NCBI RefSeq assembly: GCF_036226525.1
Contig: NZ_CP108487.1
Location: 6,696,001 to 6,760,000, forward strand
Direction of reading: 5' to 3'
Origin: Kribbella sp. NBC_01245
Lineage (GTDB): Bacteria; Actinomycetota; Actinomycetes; Propionibacteriales; Kribbellaceae
Length of the DNA: 64,000 nucleotides
Shown: in pieces, positions 19,209 through 28,671 of the stretch
How the letters are laid out: each line of letters begins with the position of its first letter
How positions within the stretch are numbered: position 1 is the first letter of the stretch
Notes under the pieces: model-generated
The model's input: only the letters and a program-made list of their open reading frames with translations
Told to the model about the DNA's origin: nothing
Database searches by the model: none
Translations under genes and position numbers: made by a program

Positions 19209-20156
19209 ATGAGCAGTGAAGCGCCAACCCCCTTCCGTACCGTTCTGCGCGGCTACGAGCCGGCCCAGGTGGACCAGCACGTTCGTGAGCTGACCACCTC
19301 GCTGACCGCGCTGCAGCAGCAGTCCGAGCAGCTGCAGCGTCACGTCCAGGAGATGCAGGGCCGCCTGGACGCCGCGGAATCGGCCGTGGTCTCCGCCCAG
19401 GAGGACTCGCGCGATAAGTCGCCCACCTTTACCGAGTTCGGCGAGCGGGTCGCGAAGATCCTGTCCCTCGCCGACGACGAGGCTCGTGACCTCGTCACCC
19501 GTGCCCGTTCGGACTCCGAGGGCATCATCGCCGACGCCGAGGCGCACGCGAAGAAGGTCCGCAAGGAGGCCGAGCAGTACTCCCTGGACTGGAAGAGCGA
19601 GGTCGACGCCGAGGCCGCCCGCATCCTGGAGGAGGCCCGTACGCAGGCCGACGACATGCGCGACGAGGCCGAGCGCGACGCGACCGCCCGCCGCAGCGAG
19701 GCTCAGGCTCTGTACGAGCAGGAGCGCGCCAAGTCGGCCCAGGCCGCGGCCGCCTTCGAGACCACTCTGGCCGAGCGCCGGGGCAAGGTCGAGCAGGAGT
19801 TCGCAGCCCGGACGGCGCTGGCCGAGCAGCAGCTGGCGGCGGTCACCGACCGTGCGGCCCAGGTGCAGCGCGAGGCCGACCGTTCGCGTTCCGAGGCGGA
19901 GCGCCTGGCCCAGCAGCAGCTGGCCGACGCGAACCGTCAGGCTCAGGAGATCGTCGCCGCGGCCAAGGACAAGGCCGAGCGCATCCGGGGCGAGTCCGAG
20001 CGTGAGCTCGCCGCCGCGACCCAGCGTCGCGACAGCATCAACGCCCAGCTGACCAACGTCCGGCAGATGCTGGCCACGTTGTCCGGCACCCCGGCGTTGC
20101 CGCTCGACCTGCTCGACGACGAGCCGGCCGACGCGAGTGGCTCGAAGAAGAACTAA
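19209..20156 (+). CDS. FilP-like coiled-coil protein with DivIVA-type N-terminus
   Basis: 315 aa, close to the 310 aa of Streptomyces FilP. It opens with a DivIVA-like crossed-hairpin segment, FRTVLRGYEPAQVDQHVREL (residues 9-28), then coiled coil nearly to the end with a short acidic tail (LLDDEPADASGSKKN). FilP forms intermediate-filament-like networks behind growing hyphal tips and interacts with DivIVA and Scy. Older annotations call such proteins cellulose-binding, which is misleading. It lies directly downstream of the Scy-like gene and ends at a strong hairpin shared with convergent mutY. Confidence 0.75.
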   Translation: MSSEAPTPFRTVLRGYEPAQVDQHVRELTTSLTALQQQSEQLQRHVQEMQGRLDAAESAVVSAQEDSRDKSPTFTEFGERVAKILSLADDEARDLVTRARSDSEGIIADAEAHAKKVRKEAEQYSLDWKSEVDAEAARILEEARTQADDMRDEAERDATARRSEAQALYEQERAKSAQAAAAFETTLAERRGKVEQEFAARTALAEQQLAAVTDRAAQVQREADRSRSEAERLAQQQLADANRQAQEIVAAAKDKAERIRGESERELAAATQRRDSINAQLTNVRQMLATLSGTPALPLDLLDDEPADASGSKKN

Positions 20157-20164
20157 CTGTTTTC

Positions 20165-20189
20165 GGCGGCCGCTCGATGAGCGGCCGCC
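20165..20189. terminator. Bidirectional hairpin between filP and mutY
   Basis: Perfect 11-bp stem (20165-20175 with 20179-20189) and a GAT loop, filling the 37 bases between two convergent stop codons. No long U-run on either side. Confidence 0.8.
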
Positions 20190-20193
20190 CAGC

Positions 20194-21093
20194 TCACTGC
20201 GGTAGGCGGAAGCGGGAACGCGCCAAGGGCTCCACCAAACCGTCGGCCACCAGGCCGTCGAGGGCGCGCTCCCGCTGGGCCGCGTCCGGCCAGGCTTCGT
20301 CTAGGCGAGCCTTGCCGACCGGACCAGCCGAATCCCGGAGTACGGCGAGCAGCCGTCCCCGGGCCTGGCGATCCGTGCCGTCATAGGTCTGGCCCTTGCG
20401 GGGCGGCCCGTCATACGCGGGCCGCCCGGCCAGCGACCAGGCGCAGCGCTCGACGATCGGGCATTGGTCGCACTTCGGCGTGCGCGCGGTACAGATCAGC
20501 GCACCCAATTCCATCGTCGCGACCGCCCATTTCGCCGCATTCTCGAGCGGCATGGCCTCTTCGGCCCGGCGCAGATCCGCCGCGGTCGGGCTGATCGACG
20601 GCTGTGCGTCGCCGCCGAGGGCCCGCGCGAACACCCGTCGTACGTTGGTATCCACCACGGCATGCCGCTGGCCGAAGGCGAACGACGCGATCGCGGCCGC
20701 CGTGTACGTGCCGACTCCCGGCAGCGCGAGCAGCTTGGCGTGATCGCTCGGGACTTCGCCGCCATGGTTCTCCGTGATGGCCTTCGCCGCCGCATGCAGC
20801 CGCAGGGCTCGTCGCGGATAGCCGAGTCGTCCCCAGGCGCGGACGGCCTCTCCGGGCGGTTCCGCCGCGAGGTCCTTCGGGGTGGGCCAGCGGTCGAGCC
20901 AGATCTCGTACACCGGCAAGACCCGCGCGACCGGCGTCTGCTGCAACATGAACTCGCTGACCATCACCGCCCACGCGCCCGCGTCCGGCGTACGCCACGG
21001 CAGCACGCGCGCGTTTGCGTCGTACCAGGTCAGGATCTGGTCGTGGACGCTCGTGAGGGTTTGAGATGCGCTGGAGCGCGGCGAGTCGGGCAT
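20194..21093 (-). CDS. mutY: A/G-specific adenine glycosylase
   Basis: Base-excision repair enzyme that removes adenine mispaired with 8-oxoguanine. 299 aa. Catalytic Glu in SEFMLQQT (E47), helix-hairpin-helix LPGVGTYTAAAI (124-135) and catalytic Asp in VVDTN (D148) are intact. The 4Fe-4S loop is C201-x6-C208-x2-C211-x5-C217. The C-terminus is shorter than in E. coli MutY: a full NUDIX-like 8-oxoG recognition domain is missing, replaced by a short winged-helix-like segment, which is common in actinobacteria. Divergent from the membrane-anchored protein at 21126 and convergent with the filP-like gene. Confidence 0.93.
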   Translation of the reverse strand: MPDSPRSSASQTLTSVHDQILTWYDANARVLPWRTPDAGAWAVMVSEFMLQQTPVARVLPVYEIWLDRWPTPKDLAAEPPGEAVRAWGRLGYPRRALRLHAAAKAITENHGGEVPSDHAKLLALPGVGTYTAAAIASFAFGQRHAVVDTNVRRVFARALGGDAQPSISPTAADLRRAEEAMPLENAAKWAVATMELGALICTARTPKCDQCPIVERCAWSLAGRPAYDGPPRKGQTYDGTDRQARGRLLAVLRDSAGPVGKARLDEAWPDAAQRERALDGLVADGLVEPLARSRFRLPQ

Positions 21094-21125
21094 GGCGTCA
21101 CGATCCTGCCATCTATCGTGCTGCC

Positions 21126-21740
21126 ATGAGCAGCCTGCTCCGTCCGGTCGGGCATCTGCCGGCCAGCGTGTACTGGTTCCGCCGTGGGTTGCTGCTCGTC
21201 GCCCTCTTCGCCCTCGTCTTCGTTCTACTCCGCGTCATCGGGGGTGGCGGCGGTGGGGAAGACCCACAACAGGCCTCGATGACTCCCGGCGCTGGCTCCG
21301 GCACGAACACTCCGACGACAACCCCTTCGAGCGGTACGACGACCCCGGGCGAGGTGGCTCGGTGTGCCGGGTCGGACATCCGGATCGGCGTGGCGCCCGC
21401 GACGCGGACGATCCTGGCCGGAGGCACGCTGAACTTCGGGATCGTCATCGGCGCACTCAGTGGTTCGTGCAAGGCCGAGATCGACCCGACCCGGTTGACC
21501 TTGACGGTGATGTCGGGCAACGACCGGATCTGGACGAGCGCGCACTGCCAGAAGGCGGTCACCAAGGCCACGACCGTGCTGGCCGACAAGACGGACTACA
21601 CGGGCAACATCCGCTGGGACGGCCGTCGCTCGGTCGCCGGCTGCACCCCGGGCCAGACGATCGCCAAGCCCGGGACCTACACAGCCCAAGCGGAGTACGA
21701 CGGCCGCGCCTCGGCGATCCAGGCCTTCCGGATCAGCTAG
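21126..21740 (+). CDS. Membrane-anchored exported protein, unknown
   Basis: 204 aa. The ATG at 21126 gives a signal anchor (WFRRGLLLVALFALVFVLLRVI, about 19-40), a Gly/Thr/Ser/Pro-rich linker (41-77) and an exported domain (78-204) with four cysteines (CAG, SCK, HCQ, GCT), probably two disulfides. It resembles small actinobacterial surface proteins usually found beside mutY/disA; function unknown. Its TAG overlaps the TAG of the convergent MFS gene by two bases, so the two transcripts must interfere at their ends. Confidence 0.7.
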   Translation: MSSLLRPVGHLPASVYWFRRGLLLVALFALVFVLLRVIGGGGGGEDPQQASMTPGAGSGTNTPTTTPSSGTTTPGEVARCAGSDIRIGVAPATRTILAGGTLNFGIVIGALSGSCKAEIDPTRLTLTVMSGNDRIWTSAHCQKAVTKATTVLADKTDYTGNIRWDGRRSVAGCTPGQTIAKPGTYTAQAEYDGRASAIQAFRIS

Positions 21741-23206
21741 TCCTTGCGCATGTGCAGCGGCCGTTCGAACCAGACTGCGGCCACTAGACCGACTACCAGC
21801 ACGATTGCCGGCAGGTAGAGCGATTGAGCCATTGCAGTGCTGAAGCCGTCGTGGAGATTCTCAGGCAAGTGCATGCCAAAGCCTTCGGCTGCAAGCTCCG
21901 TAGTGCCTAGCTCGGTCGCAAGCCGCGACTCCATCAGCACGGCGATACCCGCGCTACCAAGCACTGCACCGACCTGCCGAGTGGTGTTGTAGACCCCGGC
22001 GCCTGCACCCGCCTGATGCATCGGGAGGTTCCTAGTCGCCGTACTGCCGATCGGTGCCCACATGAACCCGTTAGCGACGCCCAGGAGACCTATAGGCAGC
22101 AGTAGTTCCCAGACTTGTGCCTGCGGAGTCATGACCTGTGCAAGCCACACCAGCGACACCGGGAAGCAGGTCAGCCCAATGCCGGCCAAGTACCTCGGGT
22201 GGACCTTGTCGGTCAGCTTGCCCACGAACGGCGCAAGGGCTCCGGAGATGACGGCCATCGGCACCAGCAGCAACGCCGCCCGCGTCGGGCTCAAGCCGCG
22301 AACGGACTGCGCGTACAGCATCAACGGGAAGGTCATCGCGGTGATCGAGAAGCCGATCGTGGTGATGGCGATGTTGGCCAACGAGAAGTTCCGGTCGCGG
22401 AACAGGCTCAGCGGCAGCAACGGCTCGCGCGGATTGCGGCTCTGCCAGAACAGGAACAACGCGATCACGACCAGACCGGTGCTGATCAGGGCCCAGACCG
22501 AGATCGGCCCGGTGATCGTGCCCCAGTCGTACTTCTGGCCTTCCTGGATGCCGAAGACCAGGCAGAACAGGCCGACCGTGATCAGCGCGACGCCGAGCCA
22601 GTCGAAGCGATGCTCGTTCGTCGGCAGGTCCGGCACCAGCCGCATCGCCAGCACGAAGCCGATCACGCCGACCGGTGCGTTGATGAAGAAGATCCACTCC
22701 CAGCCGAGGCCGTCCACCAGCACCCCGCCGAGGATCGGGCCGACCAGCGTCGCGACACCGGCGACGGCGCCCCACAGGCTCATCGCCCGGCCGCGCTCGT
22801 CCGCCGGGAAGATCCGGGTGATCACGGCCATCGTCTGCGGCGTCATCATCGAGGCGCCGAAGCCCTGGAAGACCCTGGCCACGATCAGCATCTCGATCGA
22901 GTTGGTCAGCCCGCACCAGACCGACGCCGCGGTGAACACGACTAGGCCGGTCAGGTAGAGCTTCTTCGGCCCTACGCGATCCCCGAGGCGGCCGGTGATC
23001 AGCAGCGGCACGGCATACGCCAGCAGGTAGGCGCTGGTCACCCAGACCACGTTGCCGACGTCGGTGCCGAGGTCGACCAGGATGGCGGGGGTCGCCACCG
23101 ACACGATGGTCGAGTCGACCAGGATCATGAAGAAGCCGAGCACCAGCGCCCAGAGCGCGGGCCACGGCCTCAGCTCGGGTTTGGCGGCTTCGGTATGGAC
23201 GGCCAT
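21737..23206 (-). CDS. 14-TM MFS drug exporter (DHA2/EmrB-QacA type)
   Basis: 489 aa with about 14 hydrophobic helices, the DHA2 topology. Family motifs: LVDSTIVSVATPAI in TM1 (motif D1-like), GRLGDRVGPKK in loop 2-3 (motif A), the antiporter motif C (GPILGGVLVDGLGWEWIFFIN) in TM5. Such pumps exchange protons for cationic or hydrophobic compounds. The substrate is not predictable. No adjacent TetR or MarR regulator. Convergent with, and overlapping the stop of, the gene ending at 21740; disA begins upstream on the same strand with a 45-base gap. Confidence 0.9.
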   Translation of the reverse strand: MAVHTEAAKPELRPWPALWALVLGFFMILVDSTIVSVATPAILVDLGTDVGNVVWVTSAYLLAYAVPLLITGRLGDRVGPKKLYLTGLVVFTAASVWCGLTNSIEMLIVARVFQGFGASMMTPQTMAVITRIFPADERGRAMSLWGAVAGVATLVGPILGGVLVDGLGWEWIFFINAPVGVIGFVLAMRLVPDLPTNEHRFDWLGVALITVGLFCLVFGIQEGQKYDWGTITGPISVWALISTGLVVIALFLFWQSRNPREPLLPLSLFRDRNFSLANIAITTIGFSITAMTFPLMLYAQSVRGLSPTRAALLLVPMAVISGALAPFVGKLTDKVHPRYLAGIGLTCFPVSLVWLAQVMTPQAQVWELLLPIGLLGVANGFMWAPIGSTATRNLPMHQAGAGAGVYNTTRQVGAVLGSAGIAVLMESRLATELGTTELAAEGFGMHLPENLHDGFSTAMAQSLYLPAIVLVVGLVAAVWFERPLHMRKD

Positions 23207-23251
23207 TCCCCGAACCTAGCTCTCGATCCGGGCGAATCCAGCAGCTGGTGG

Positions 23252-24346
23252 TTAGACGTAGCGCTCGAGGATGCTGGATTCGGCCAGCCGGGAGAGGCCT
23301 TCGCGAACCGTGCGGGCGCGGTTCTCGCCGACGCCGTCGACGGTCTGGAGGTCGTCGATACTGGCCGCGAGCAGCTTCTGCAGGTGGCCGAAGTGGTCGA
23401 TCAGGCGGTCGATCACGGCACCCGGCAGGCGCGGGACCTTGGCGAGCAGGCGGTAGCCGCGCGGCGTGACGGCGGCGTCGAGTTGCTCGGCGCCACCCAG
23501 TTGCAGGGCTCGCGCGACCTGGCCGATATCGAGCAGGTCGGCCGCGCTGACCGCGTCGAGCTCGTCCAGTACGTCCTCGGCGGTCTTGGCCTTCTTGCCG
23601 GTCGCGGGCGGCAGGTAATCCCGGACGACGAGCTCGCGCTCGCCGGCCACACCGGCGACGAGCTCGTTGAGCTGCAGGGTGAGCAGGCGGCCGTCGCTAC
23701 CGAGCTCGATCACGTAGCCGTCGATCTCGGCCGCGATCCGGCGGACCATCTCGAGCCGTTGCGCGACGGCGGCGACATCGCGGACGGTGACCAGGTCCTC
23801 GATCTCCAGCGCGGACAACGTGCCGGAGACCTCGTCCAGGCGGAGCTTGTAGCGCTCCAGCGTGGCGAGGGCCTGGTTCGCGCGGGACAGGATGGCGCCC
23901 GAGTCCTCCAGCACGTAGCGCTGGTCGTCGACGTACAGCGCGATGATGTGCATGGACTGGGATACCGAGATGACCGGGAAGCCGGTCTGCCGCGCGACCC
24001 GGTCCGCGGTTCGGTGCCGGGTGCCGGTCTCGTCGGTGTGGATCGACGGATCCGGCATCAGGTGCACGGCGGCCCGCAGCATCCGGCTGACGTCGCGGTC
24101 GAGGATGATCGCGCCATCCATCTTGCTGAGCTCGCGCAGACCGGTCGCGCTGAACTCCACGTCGATCTCGAATCCGCCGGTCGAAATCGAGTCGACGGTC
24201 TTGTCATGTCCGACCACCAGCAGCGCGCCCGTCCGGCCGCGCAGAATCCGCTCGAGGCCTTCGCGCAGCTCCGTTCCAGGGGCCACGGCCGCAAGGGTCG
24301 CTCGCATCCGGACGCCGGTGCTGTTCTTCTCCGAGGAGTTCGCCAC
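23252..24346 (-). CDS. disA: DNA integrity scanning diadenylate cyclase
   Basis: Makes cyclic di-AMP from two ATP and scans DNA for branched structures. 364 aa from the GTG at 24346 (another GTG lies six bases upstream; neither has a strong ribosome site). The DAC domain (about 14-145) has the DGA motif at 77-79 and GTRHR at 108-112, both catalytic. A helical linker (about 150-290) and a C-terminal helix-hairpin-helix domain ([19 protein letters not shown]) follow. radA, its usual neighbour, lies about 2 kb upstream on the same strand, separated here by a GNAT and a KAS III gene. Confidence 0.95.
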   Translation of the reverse strand: MANSSEKNSTGVRMRATLAAVAPGTELREGLERILRGRTGALLVVGHDKTVDSISTGGFEIDVEFSATGLRELSKMDGAIILDRDVSRMLRAAVHLMPDPSIHTDETGTRHRTADRVARQTGFPVISVSQSMHIIALYVDDQRYVLEDSGAILSRANQALATLERYKLRLDEVSGTLSALEIEDLVTVRDVAAVAQRLEMVRRIAAEIDGYVIELGSDGRLLTLQLNELVAGVAGERELVVRDYLPPATGKKAKTAEDVLDELDAVSAADLLDIGQVARALQLGGAEQLDAAVTPRGYRLLAKVPRLPGAVIDRLIDHFGHLQKLLAASIDDLQTVDGVGENRARTVREGLSRLAESSILERYV

Positions 24347-24516
24347 GGTCACCGAGTCTATGCGGCCTGGCGCCGCGCTGTGACCGGCCCGCGCCCGTTC
24401 AGCCCGAATCATCTGCTTGTTTGCCGCTTGTTCTTGGTCCTGTGGTCGCTGTGTTGCCCCACGTGGGCAGGGGAATTCGCTGGCTGGGAGCCGCTCGACC
24501 ATGTCACTGTCGCCGG

Positions 24517-25302
24517 GTGAATTCTCTTGCGAAAGAACTGCTGGCGGCGTACGACGACCAACTTCGTAGCGGGGGTTCTGCCGATACGCCGAGTGATGCG
24601 GACGGTCCGGTGCTGCGGATCGACTACCCGCAACGGGGCTTCGTGACCTATCGGTCTTTGGAGGGACTCGACGGGGAGGAGCTGGATGCGTTGATCGCTC
24701 GGCAGCGCGACTACTTCGGCGAGCGCGGCAAGTCGGTCGAATGGAAGACGCGTGGGCATGACCTGCCGGCGGATCTGCCCGAGCGGCTGATCGCGGCCGG
24801 GTTCGTACCGGAGGAGCTCGAGACCGTGATGATCGGCGAGAGCCAGGCCGTCGCGGATCGGCTCGCGTCGGTCGAGTTGCCGGCTGGTACGACGCTTCGC
24901 GCGGTGACCGAGCGGGCCGACCTCGATCGCATCGCGGCGATGGAGTCGGAGGTCTGGTCCGACGACTGGGGCTGGCTCGCCGAAGACCTGGACTCGAAGA
25001 TCTCGGCCGACCCGACAGCGATCGACGTGTACGTCGTGGAGGCGGACGGGGTCGTCGTCTCAGCCGCGTGGGCGGTGCACCTTCCTGGCACGGACTTCAC
25101 CGGGCTCTGGGGTGGTTCGACGCTGGCCGCGTGGCGGCGCAAGGGCATCTACCGCAACCTGGTCGCTCGACGCGCCCGCCGTGCCGTCGAACGAGGCCAC
25201 CGCTACCTCCAGGTAGACGCCTCCGCCGACAGCGCCCCCATCCTCGAATCCCTCGGCTTCACCCCCGTCACCACCACCACGCCGTACATCTTCACGCCGT
25301 AG
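24517..25302 (+). CDS. GNAT-family N-acetyltransferase
   Basis: 261 aa. The GTG at 24517 gives a start [14 protein letters not shown]. The N-terminal half (1-125) is a helical domain without clear family; the C-terminal half (about 128-261) is a GNAT fold: the acetyl-CoA loop [11 protein letters not shown] followed by [23 protein letters not shown], the classical last two motifs. Substrate unknown. Divergent from disA, convergent with the KAS III gene; a perfect 26-bp inverted repeat lies between the two stops. Confidence 0.82.
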   Translation: MNSLAKELLAAYDDQLRSGGSADTPSDADGPVLRIDYPQRGFVTYRSLEGLDGEELDALIARQRDYFGERGKSVEWKTRGHDLPADLPERLIAAGFVPEELETVMIGESQAVADRLASVELPAGTTLRAVTERADLDRIAAMESEVWSDDWGWLAEDLDSKISADPTAIDVYVVEADGVVVSAAWAVHLPGTDFTGLWGGSTLAAWRRKGIYRNLVARRARRAVERGHRYLQVDASADSAPILESLGFTPVTTTTPYIFTP

Positions 25303-25310
25303 ACCAACTT

Positions 25311-25392
25311 CTGCCGCGAGTGGTCACATCTGGTCCATCACGCCGACGCCTGCCGGACCGCCGCGCGGACCAGATGTGACCACTCGCGGCAG
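25311..25392. repeat. Perfect 26-bp inverted repeat between convergent genes
   Basis: 25311-25336 pairs exactly with 25367-25392 around a 30-base loop. The core CCGCGAGTGGTCAC also forms the arms of the palindrome in which the IS110 element at 34.1 kb is inserted. Sits 8 bases after the GNAT stop and 30 before the KAS III stop; a likely bidirectional terminator. The fragment GGGCCCGATGAACGG just after it recalls the outer arm of the 12.6-kb palindrome. Confidence 0.92.
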
Positions 25393-25421
25393 AGAACGGG
25401 TCAATAGGGCCCGATGAACGG

Positions 25422-26360
25422 TTAGGGGCAGCGGACTATTTGGCCGGCGTAGGAGAGGCCGCCGCCGAAGCCGAAGAGCAGGACCGGGGCGCCCTTGGGG
25501 ATTTCGCGGCGTTCGACGAGTTTGGACCAGGCGATCGGGATGCTGGCGGCCGAAGTGTTGCCGGACTCGATCACGTCTCGCGCGATCACGGCGTTGACGG
25601 CGCCGAGGCGCTTGGCCAGGGGCTCGATGATGCGCAGGTTCGCCTGGTGCAGCACGACCGCGCCGAGGTCTTCCGGGGTGATGCCGCTCTTCTCGCAGAC
25701 CTGCTTGGCGATCTTCGGCAGCTGGGTGGTGGTCCAGCGGAAGACGCTCTGGCCTTCCTGCGCGAACGTCCCGTCGCGGCCCTCGATCCGGACCGCGTCC
25801 GACATTTCCGGCACCGAACCCCAGACCACGGGTCCGACCTCAGGTTCCTCGCTGGCGACCAGCACCGCGGCACCGGCGCCATCGCCGATCAGGACGCAGG
25901 TGGTGCGGTCGGTCCAGTCCGTCCAGTCGCTGAGCTTCTCGACCCCGATCACCAGTGCCTTGGTCGCGGCACCCGCGCGGATCGCGTGATCGGCCGTCGC
26001 GATGGCGTGGCTGAACCCTGAGCAGGCGGTGTTCACGTCGAGTGCGGCCGGCGTACTCAGGCCGAGCCGGGCCGCGACCCGTGCGGCGACGTTCGGCGAG
26101 CGGTCGATCGCCGTACACGTGGCGACAACGACCATGTCGATCTCGGTGGCGTCGAGCCCGGAGTTGGCGAGGGCCTTCTCGGCGGCGCGGGCGGCCATCT
26201 CGTCGACCTGCTCATCCGGCGCGGCGATCCGGCGCTCGCGAATACCGACGCGACTCTGGATCCACTCGTCGTTGGTGTCCACCATCGTGGCCAGCTCGGC
26301 GTTGGTGAGCACCCGGTCGGGCTGATAGTGGCCGAGGGCAACAACTCTGGATCCGGTCAT
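25422..26360 (-). CDS. Beta-ketoacyl-ACP synthase III family (FabH-like)
   Basis: 312 aa, thiolase fold. Catalytic Cys in NTACSGF (C113), His in VLHQANLRI, Asn in SGNTSAASIP, so the condensing triad Cys-His-Asn is intact. KAS III starts fatty acid synthesis from acyl-CoA and malonyl-ACP; close relatives start polyketide or other lipid pathways. It is not in a fab cluster (no fabD, acpP or fabF nearby), so a specialised rather than housekeeping role is possible. The ATG at 26360 is preceded by GGAAGG at suitable distance. Convergent with the GNAT gene. Confidence 0.88.
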   Translation of the reverse strand: MTGSRVVALGHYQPDRVLTNAELATMVDTNDEWIQSRVGIRERRIAAPDEQVDEMAARAAEKALANSGLDATEIDMVVVATCTAIDRSPNVAARVAARLGLSTPAALDVNTACSGFSHAIATADHAIRAGAATKALVIGVEKLSDWTDWTDRTTCVLIGDGAGAAVLVASEEPEVGPVVWGSVPEMSDAVRIEGRDGTFAQEGQSVFRWTTTQLPKIAKQVCEKSGITPEDLGAVVLHQANLRIIEPLAKRLGAVNAVIARDVIESGNTSAASIPIAWSKLVERREIPKGAPVLLFGFGGGLSYAGQIVRCP

Positions 26361-26492
26361 GTCGCACTGCCTTCCACTGGGTCGACTGGCAGTCTACTTG
26401 CCAGTACGCCCTGCTGGCGCGGCCTGTCTCATCCCCTGGCCGTGATCAATGGCACGCGCTCATCGGCTCACTCGCCGGCGCCGGAGCGGGGG

Positions 26493-27893
26493 TCAGCTGG
26501 TGATCCCGGCGGCTAGGAGGGCGCTGCGGATGTCGGCGGCGGAGAAGACCTTGAGGCCGTACTTGGCTTGGATGTCCATGGGTTTGAGGTCCTTGCCGCG
26601 GTTGGGGGTGTCGGCGGGGACGATGGCCTTGGTGAAGCCGAGGCGGGCGGCTTCGGCCAGGCGTTTTTCGAGGCCACCGACGCGGCGGACCTCGCCGGCC
26701 AGGCCGACTTCGCCGATCGCGATCAGGCCCGGGTGGATGGCCTTGTCCATCACCGACGAGGCGACCGCGATCGCGACGGCCAGGTCCGCGACCGGCTCGG
26801 TGATCTTCACCCCGCCAACGGTCGCGACGTACACCTCCATGTCGGACAGCTTGATCCCCGCGCGATTCCCGAGCACCGCGAGCACCATCGCGACTCGGCT
26901 CGACTCCAGCCCCGACGTCGTACGCCGTGGTTGCGGCGCTCCGGACGGCCCGACGAGTGCCTGCACCTCGGCCAGCAACGGGCGCCGACCCTCCATCATC
27001 ACCGTCACGCACGTCCCAGGAACGGGCTCGGCATGACGGGATACGAAAAGCCCGGTCGGGTCGGTGACCTCGACGATCCCGGTGTCGACCATGTCGAAAC
27101 AGCCGACCTCGTCCGACGGCCCGAACCGGTTCTTGGTCGCTCGCACCATCCGGAACCCGGAATGCCGGTCGCCGTCGAACGCGAGCACCACGTCCACCAA
27201 GTGCTCCAGCATCCGCGGGCCGGCGATCGCGCCTTCCTTGGTGACGTGCCCGACCAGCACGATCGCGATGTTCCGCTCTTTCGCGAGGCGGACCAGCGCG
27301 CCGGTCACCTCGCGGACCTGGGTCACCCCACCAGGCGCGCCATCGACCTCGGGATGCGCCATCGTCTGGACCGAGTCGACCACCAGGAACGTCGGCTGGA
27401 CCGCGTCCACCTGGCCGATGACCGAGCCGAGGTCCGTCTCGGCGGCAAGGTACAACTCGTCGACCAGCGCGTCCGTCCGGCCGGCCCGGAGACGGACCTG
27501 GGCGGCCGACTCCTCACCGGAGACGTACAACGTGCGTTGGCCGCGACGGGCCGACTGGGCCGCGACCTCGAGCAGCAGCGTCGACTTGCCGACCCCCGGC
27601 TCGCCGGCCAGCAGGATGACCGCGCCCGGCACCACGCCACCACCGAGCACCCGGTCCAGCTCGCTGATACCGGTCGGGCGGGACTCGGCCTCGACCGCGC
27701 TGACCTGGCCGATCGGCATGGCCGGGTGGGACACCGCGCTCGCGACCACCCGGTTGGCCTTCGGCGCACCGATCTCCACCACCGTGCCCCAGGCCTGGCA
27801 CTCGCCACAGCGGCCGATCCACTTCGCCGCCGTCCAGCCGCACTCCGTGCAGTGGAAGGGCGATCGCGTTGTTTTGGTCGCAGTCTTGGCCAT
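26493..27893 (-). CDS. radA: DNA repair protein RadA
   Basis: RecA-like helicase that extends D-loops during recombination. 466 aa from the ATG at 27893, which begins MAKTATKTTR. Zinc finger C15-x2-C18-x10-C29-x2-C32, Walker A GEPGVGKST (97-105), the RadA-specific KNRFG motif (ATKNRFGPSDEVG) and a C-terminal Lon-like domain (about 300-460) are all present. The 3' end is strongly C-rich on the coding strand. Its usual partner disA is on the same strand about 2 kb downstream. Confidence 0.96.
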   Translation of the reverse strand: MAKTATKTTRSPFHCTECGWTAAKWIGRCGECQAWGTVVEIGAPKANRVVASAVSHPAMPIGQVSAVEAESRPTGISELDRVLGGGVVPGAVILLAGEPGVGKSTLLLEVAAQSARRGQRTLYVSGEESAAQVRLRAGRTDALVDELYLAAETDLGSVIGQVDAVQPTFLVVDSVQTMAHPEVDGAPGGVTQVREVTGALVRLAKERNIAIVLVGHVTKEGAIAGPRMLEHLVDVVLAFDGDRHSGFRMVRATKNRFGPSDEVGCFDMVDTGIVEVTDPTGLFVSRHAEPVPGTCVTVMMEGRRPLLAEVQALVGPSGAPQPRRTTSGLESSRVAMVLAVLGNRAGIKLSDMEVYVATVGGVKITEPVADLAVAIAVASSVMDKAIHPGLIAIGEVGLAGEVRRVGGLEKRLAEAARLGFTKAIVPADTPNRGKDLKPMDIQAKYGLKVFSAADIRSALLAAGITS

Positions 27894-27954
27894 GCCCGAC
27901 AACCTAGAGGACGCCACCGACATTCTCCGGCAGCCCGTCGAGAAGCCCGAAAAC

Positions 27955-28671
27955 TCAGTACTGACGGGTCCAGAGGTTGATCGCGTAGTCGACCTCGACG
28001 CCCGCGTGTTCGGCGATGATCCGCTCGGCCAGCTCCGGTTTGAACTCGATCCGGACGACCGCCTCGAAGTCCTCGCGCCGCTCGAACCGCCAGCCCATGT
28101 CGAGCGCGTGCCGTTGCCAGCCGCGCGACGACCAGAACCGCTCGACCTTGACCGGGTCGATCATCGGATAACCCTCGCGGAACCACCGGCCGAACGTCGA
28201 CCGCCCGGCGTCATTGTCGATCACGAACGCCGTACCGCCGCGGCGCATCACGCGGTCGAGCTCGGCCAGACCCGGTTCGCATCCCGGGCCGAAGAAGTAC
28301 GCCCAGCGCGCGTGCATCACGTCGATCGAGGCGTCCGGCACGGGTAGGGCCTGTGCGGTCGCCTGCCGTACGTCGACGTTGCCGAGGCCTGCCGTCCGGC
28401 GGCGGGCGGCCGCGGCGAGGGTCGCGTGCGGCTCGATCCCGATCACCTGACGAGCGGTCGTCGCAAAACGCGGCAGGTGGAATCCGGTGCCACAGCCGAT
28501 GTCGAGCACGACGGCACCGGCCCAGTCGTGCAGTTCGCGCATCGTCGACTCGATCACGCCGCCGGGATCGACGGCCCGGTTCTCCACCTCATAGACGGCC
28601 GGGTGATGCCAGATGTTCGGGCTGGGGATCCCGCCCGAGCTGACGTCAGCCCGCACTGAAGGAAACTTCAC
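27955..28671 (-). CDS. SAM-dependent methyltransferase (class I)
   Basis: 238 aa. Rossmann SAM-binding motif VVLDIGCGTGFHLPRF, post-I acidic residue in GIEPH, then VDVMHARWAYFFGPG. The N-terminal tag GGIPSPNIWHHPAVYEVEN is typical of small actinobacterial Methyltransf_11/25 enzymes of unknown substrate. The GTG at 28671 overlaps the stop of the upstream hydrolase gene (GTGA), which decides the start against a GTG four codons earlier. Probably co-transcribed with that hydrolase; radA begins 62 bases upstream of its stop in the other direction of reading. Confidence 0.83.
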   Translation of the reverse strand: MKFPSVRADVSSGGIPSPNIWHHPAVYEVENRAVDPGGVIESTMRELHDWAGAVVLDIGCGTGFHLPRFATTARQVIGIEPHATLAAAARRRTAGLGNVDVRQATAQALPVPDASIDVMHARWAYFFGPGCEPGLAELDRVMRRGGTAFVIDNDAGRSTFGRWFREGYPMIDPVKVERFWSSRGWQRHALDMGWRFERREDFEAVVRIEFKPELAERIIAEHAGVEVDYAINLWTRQY

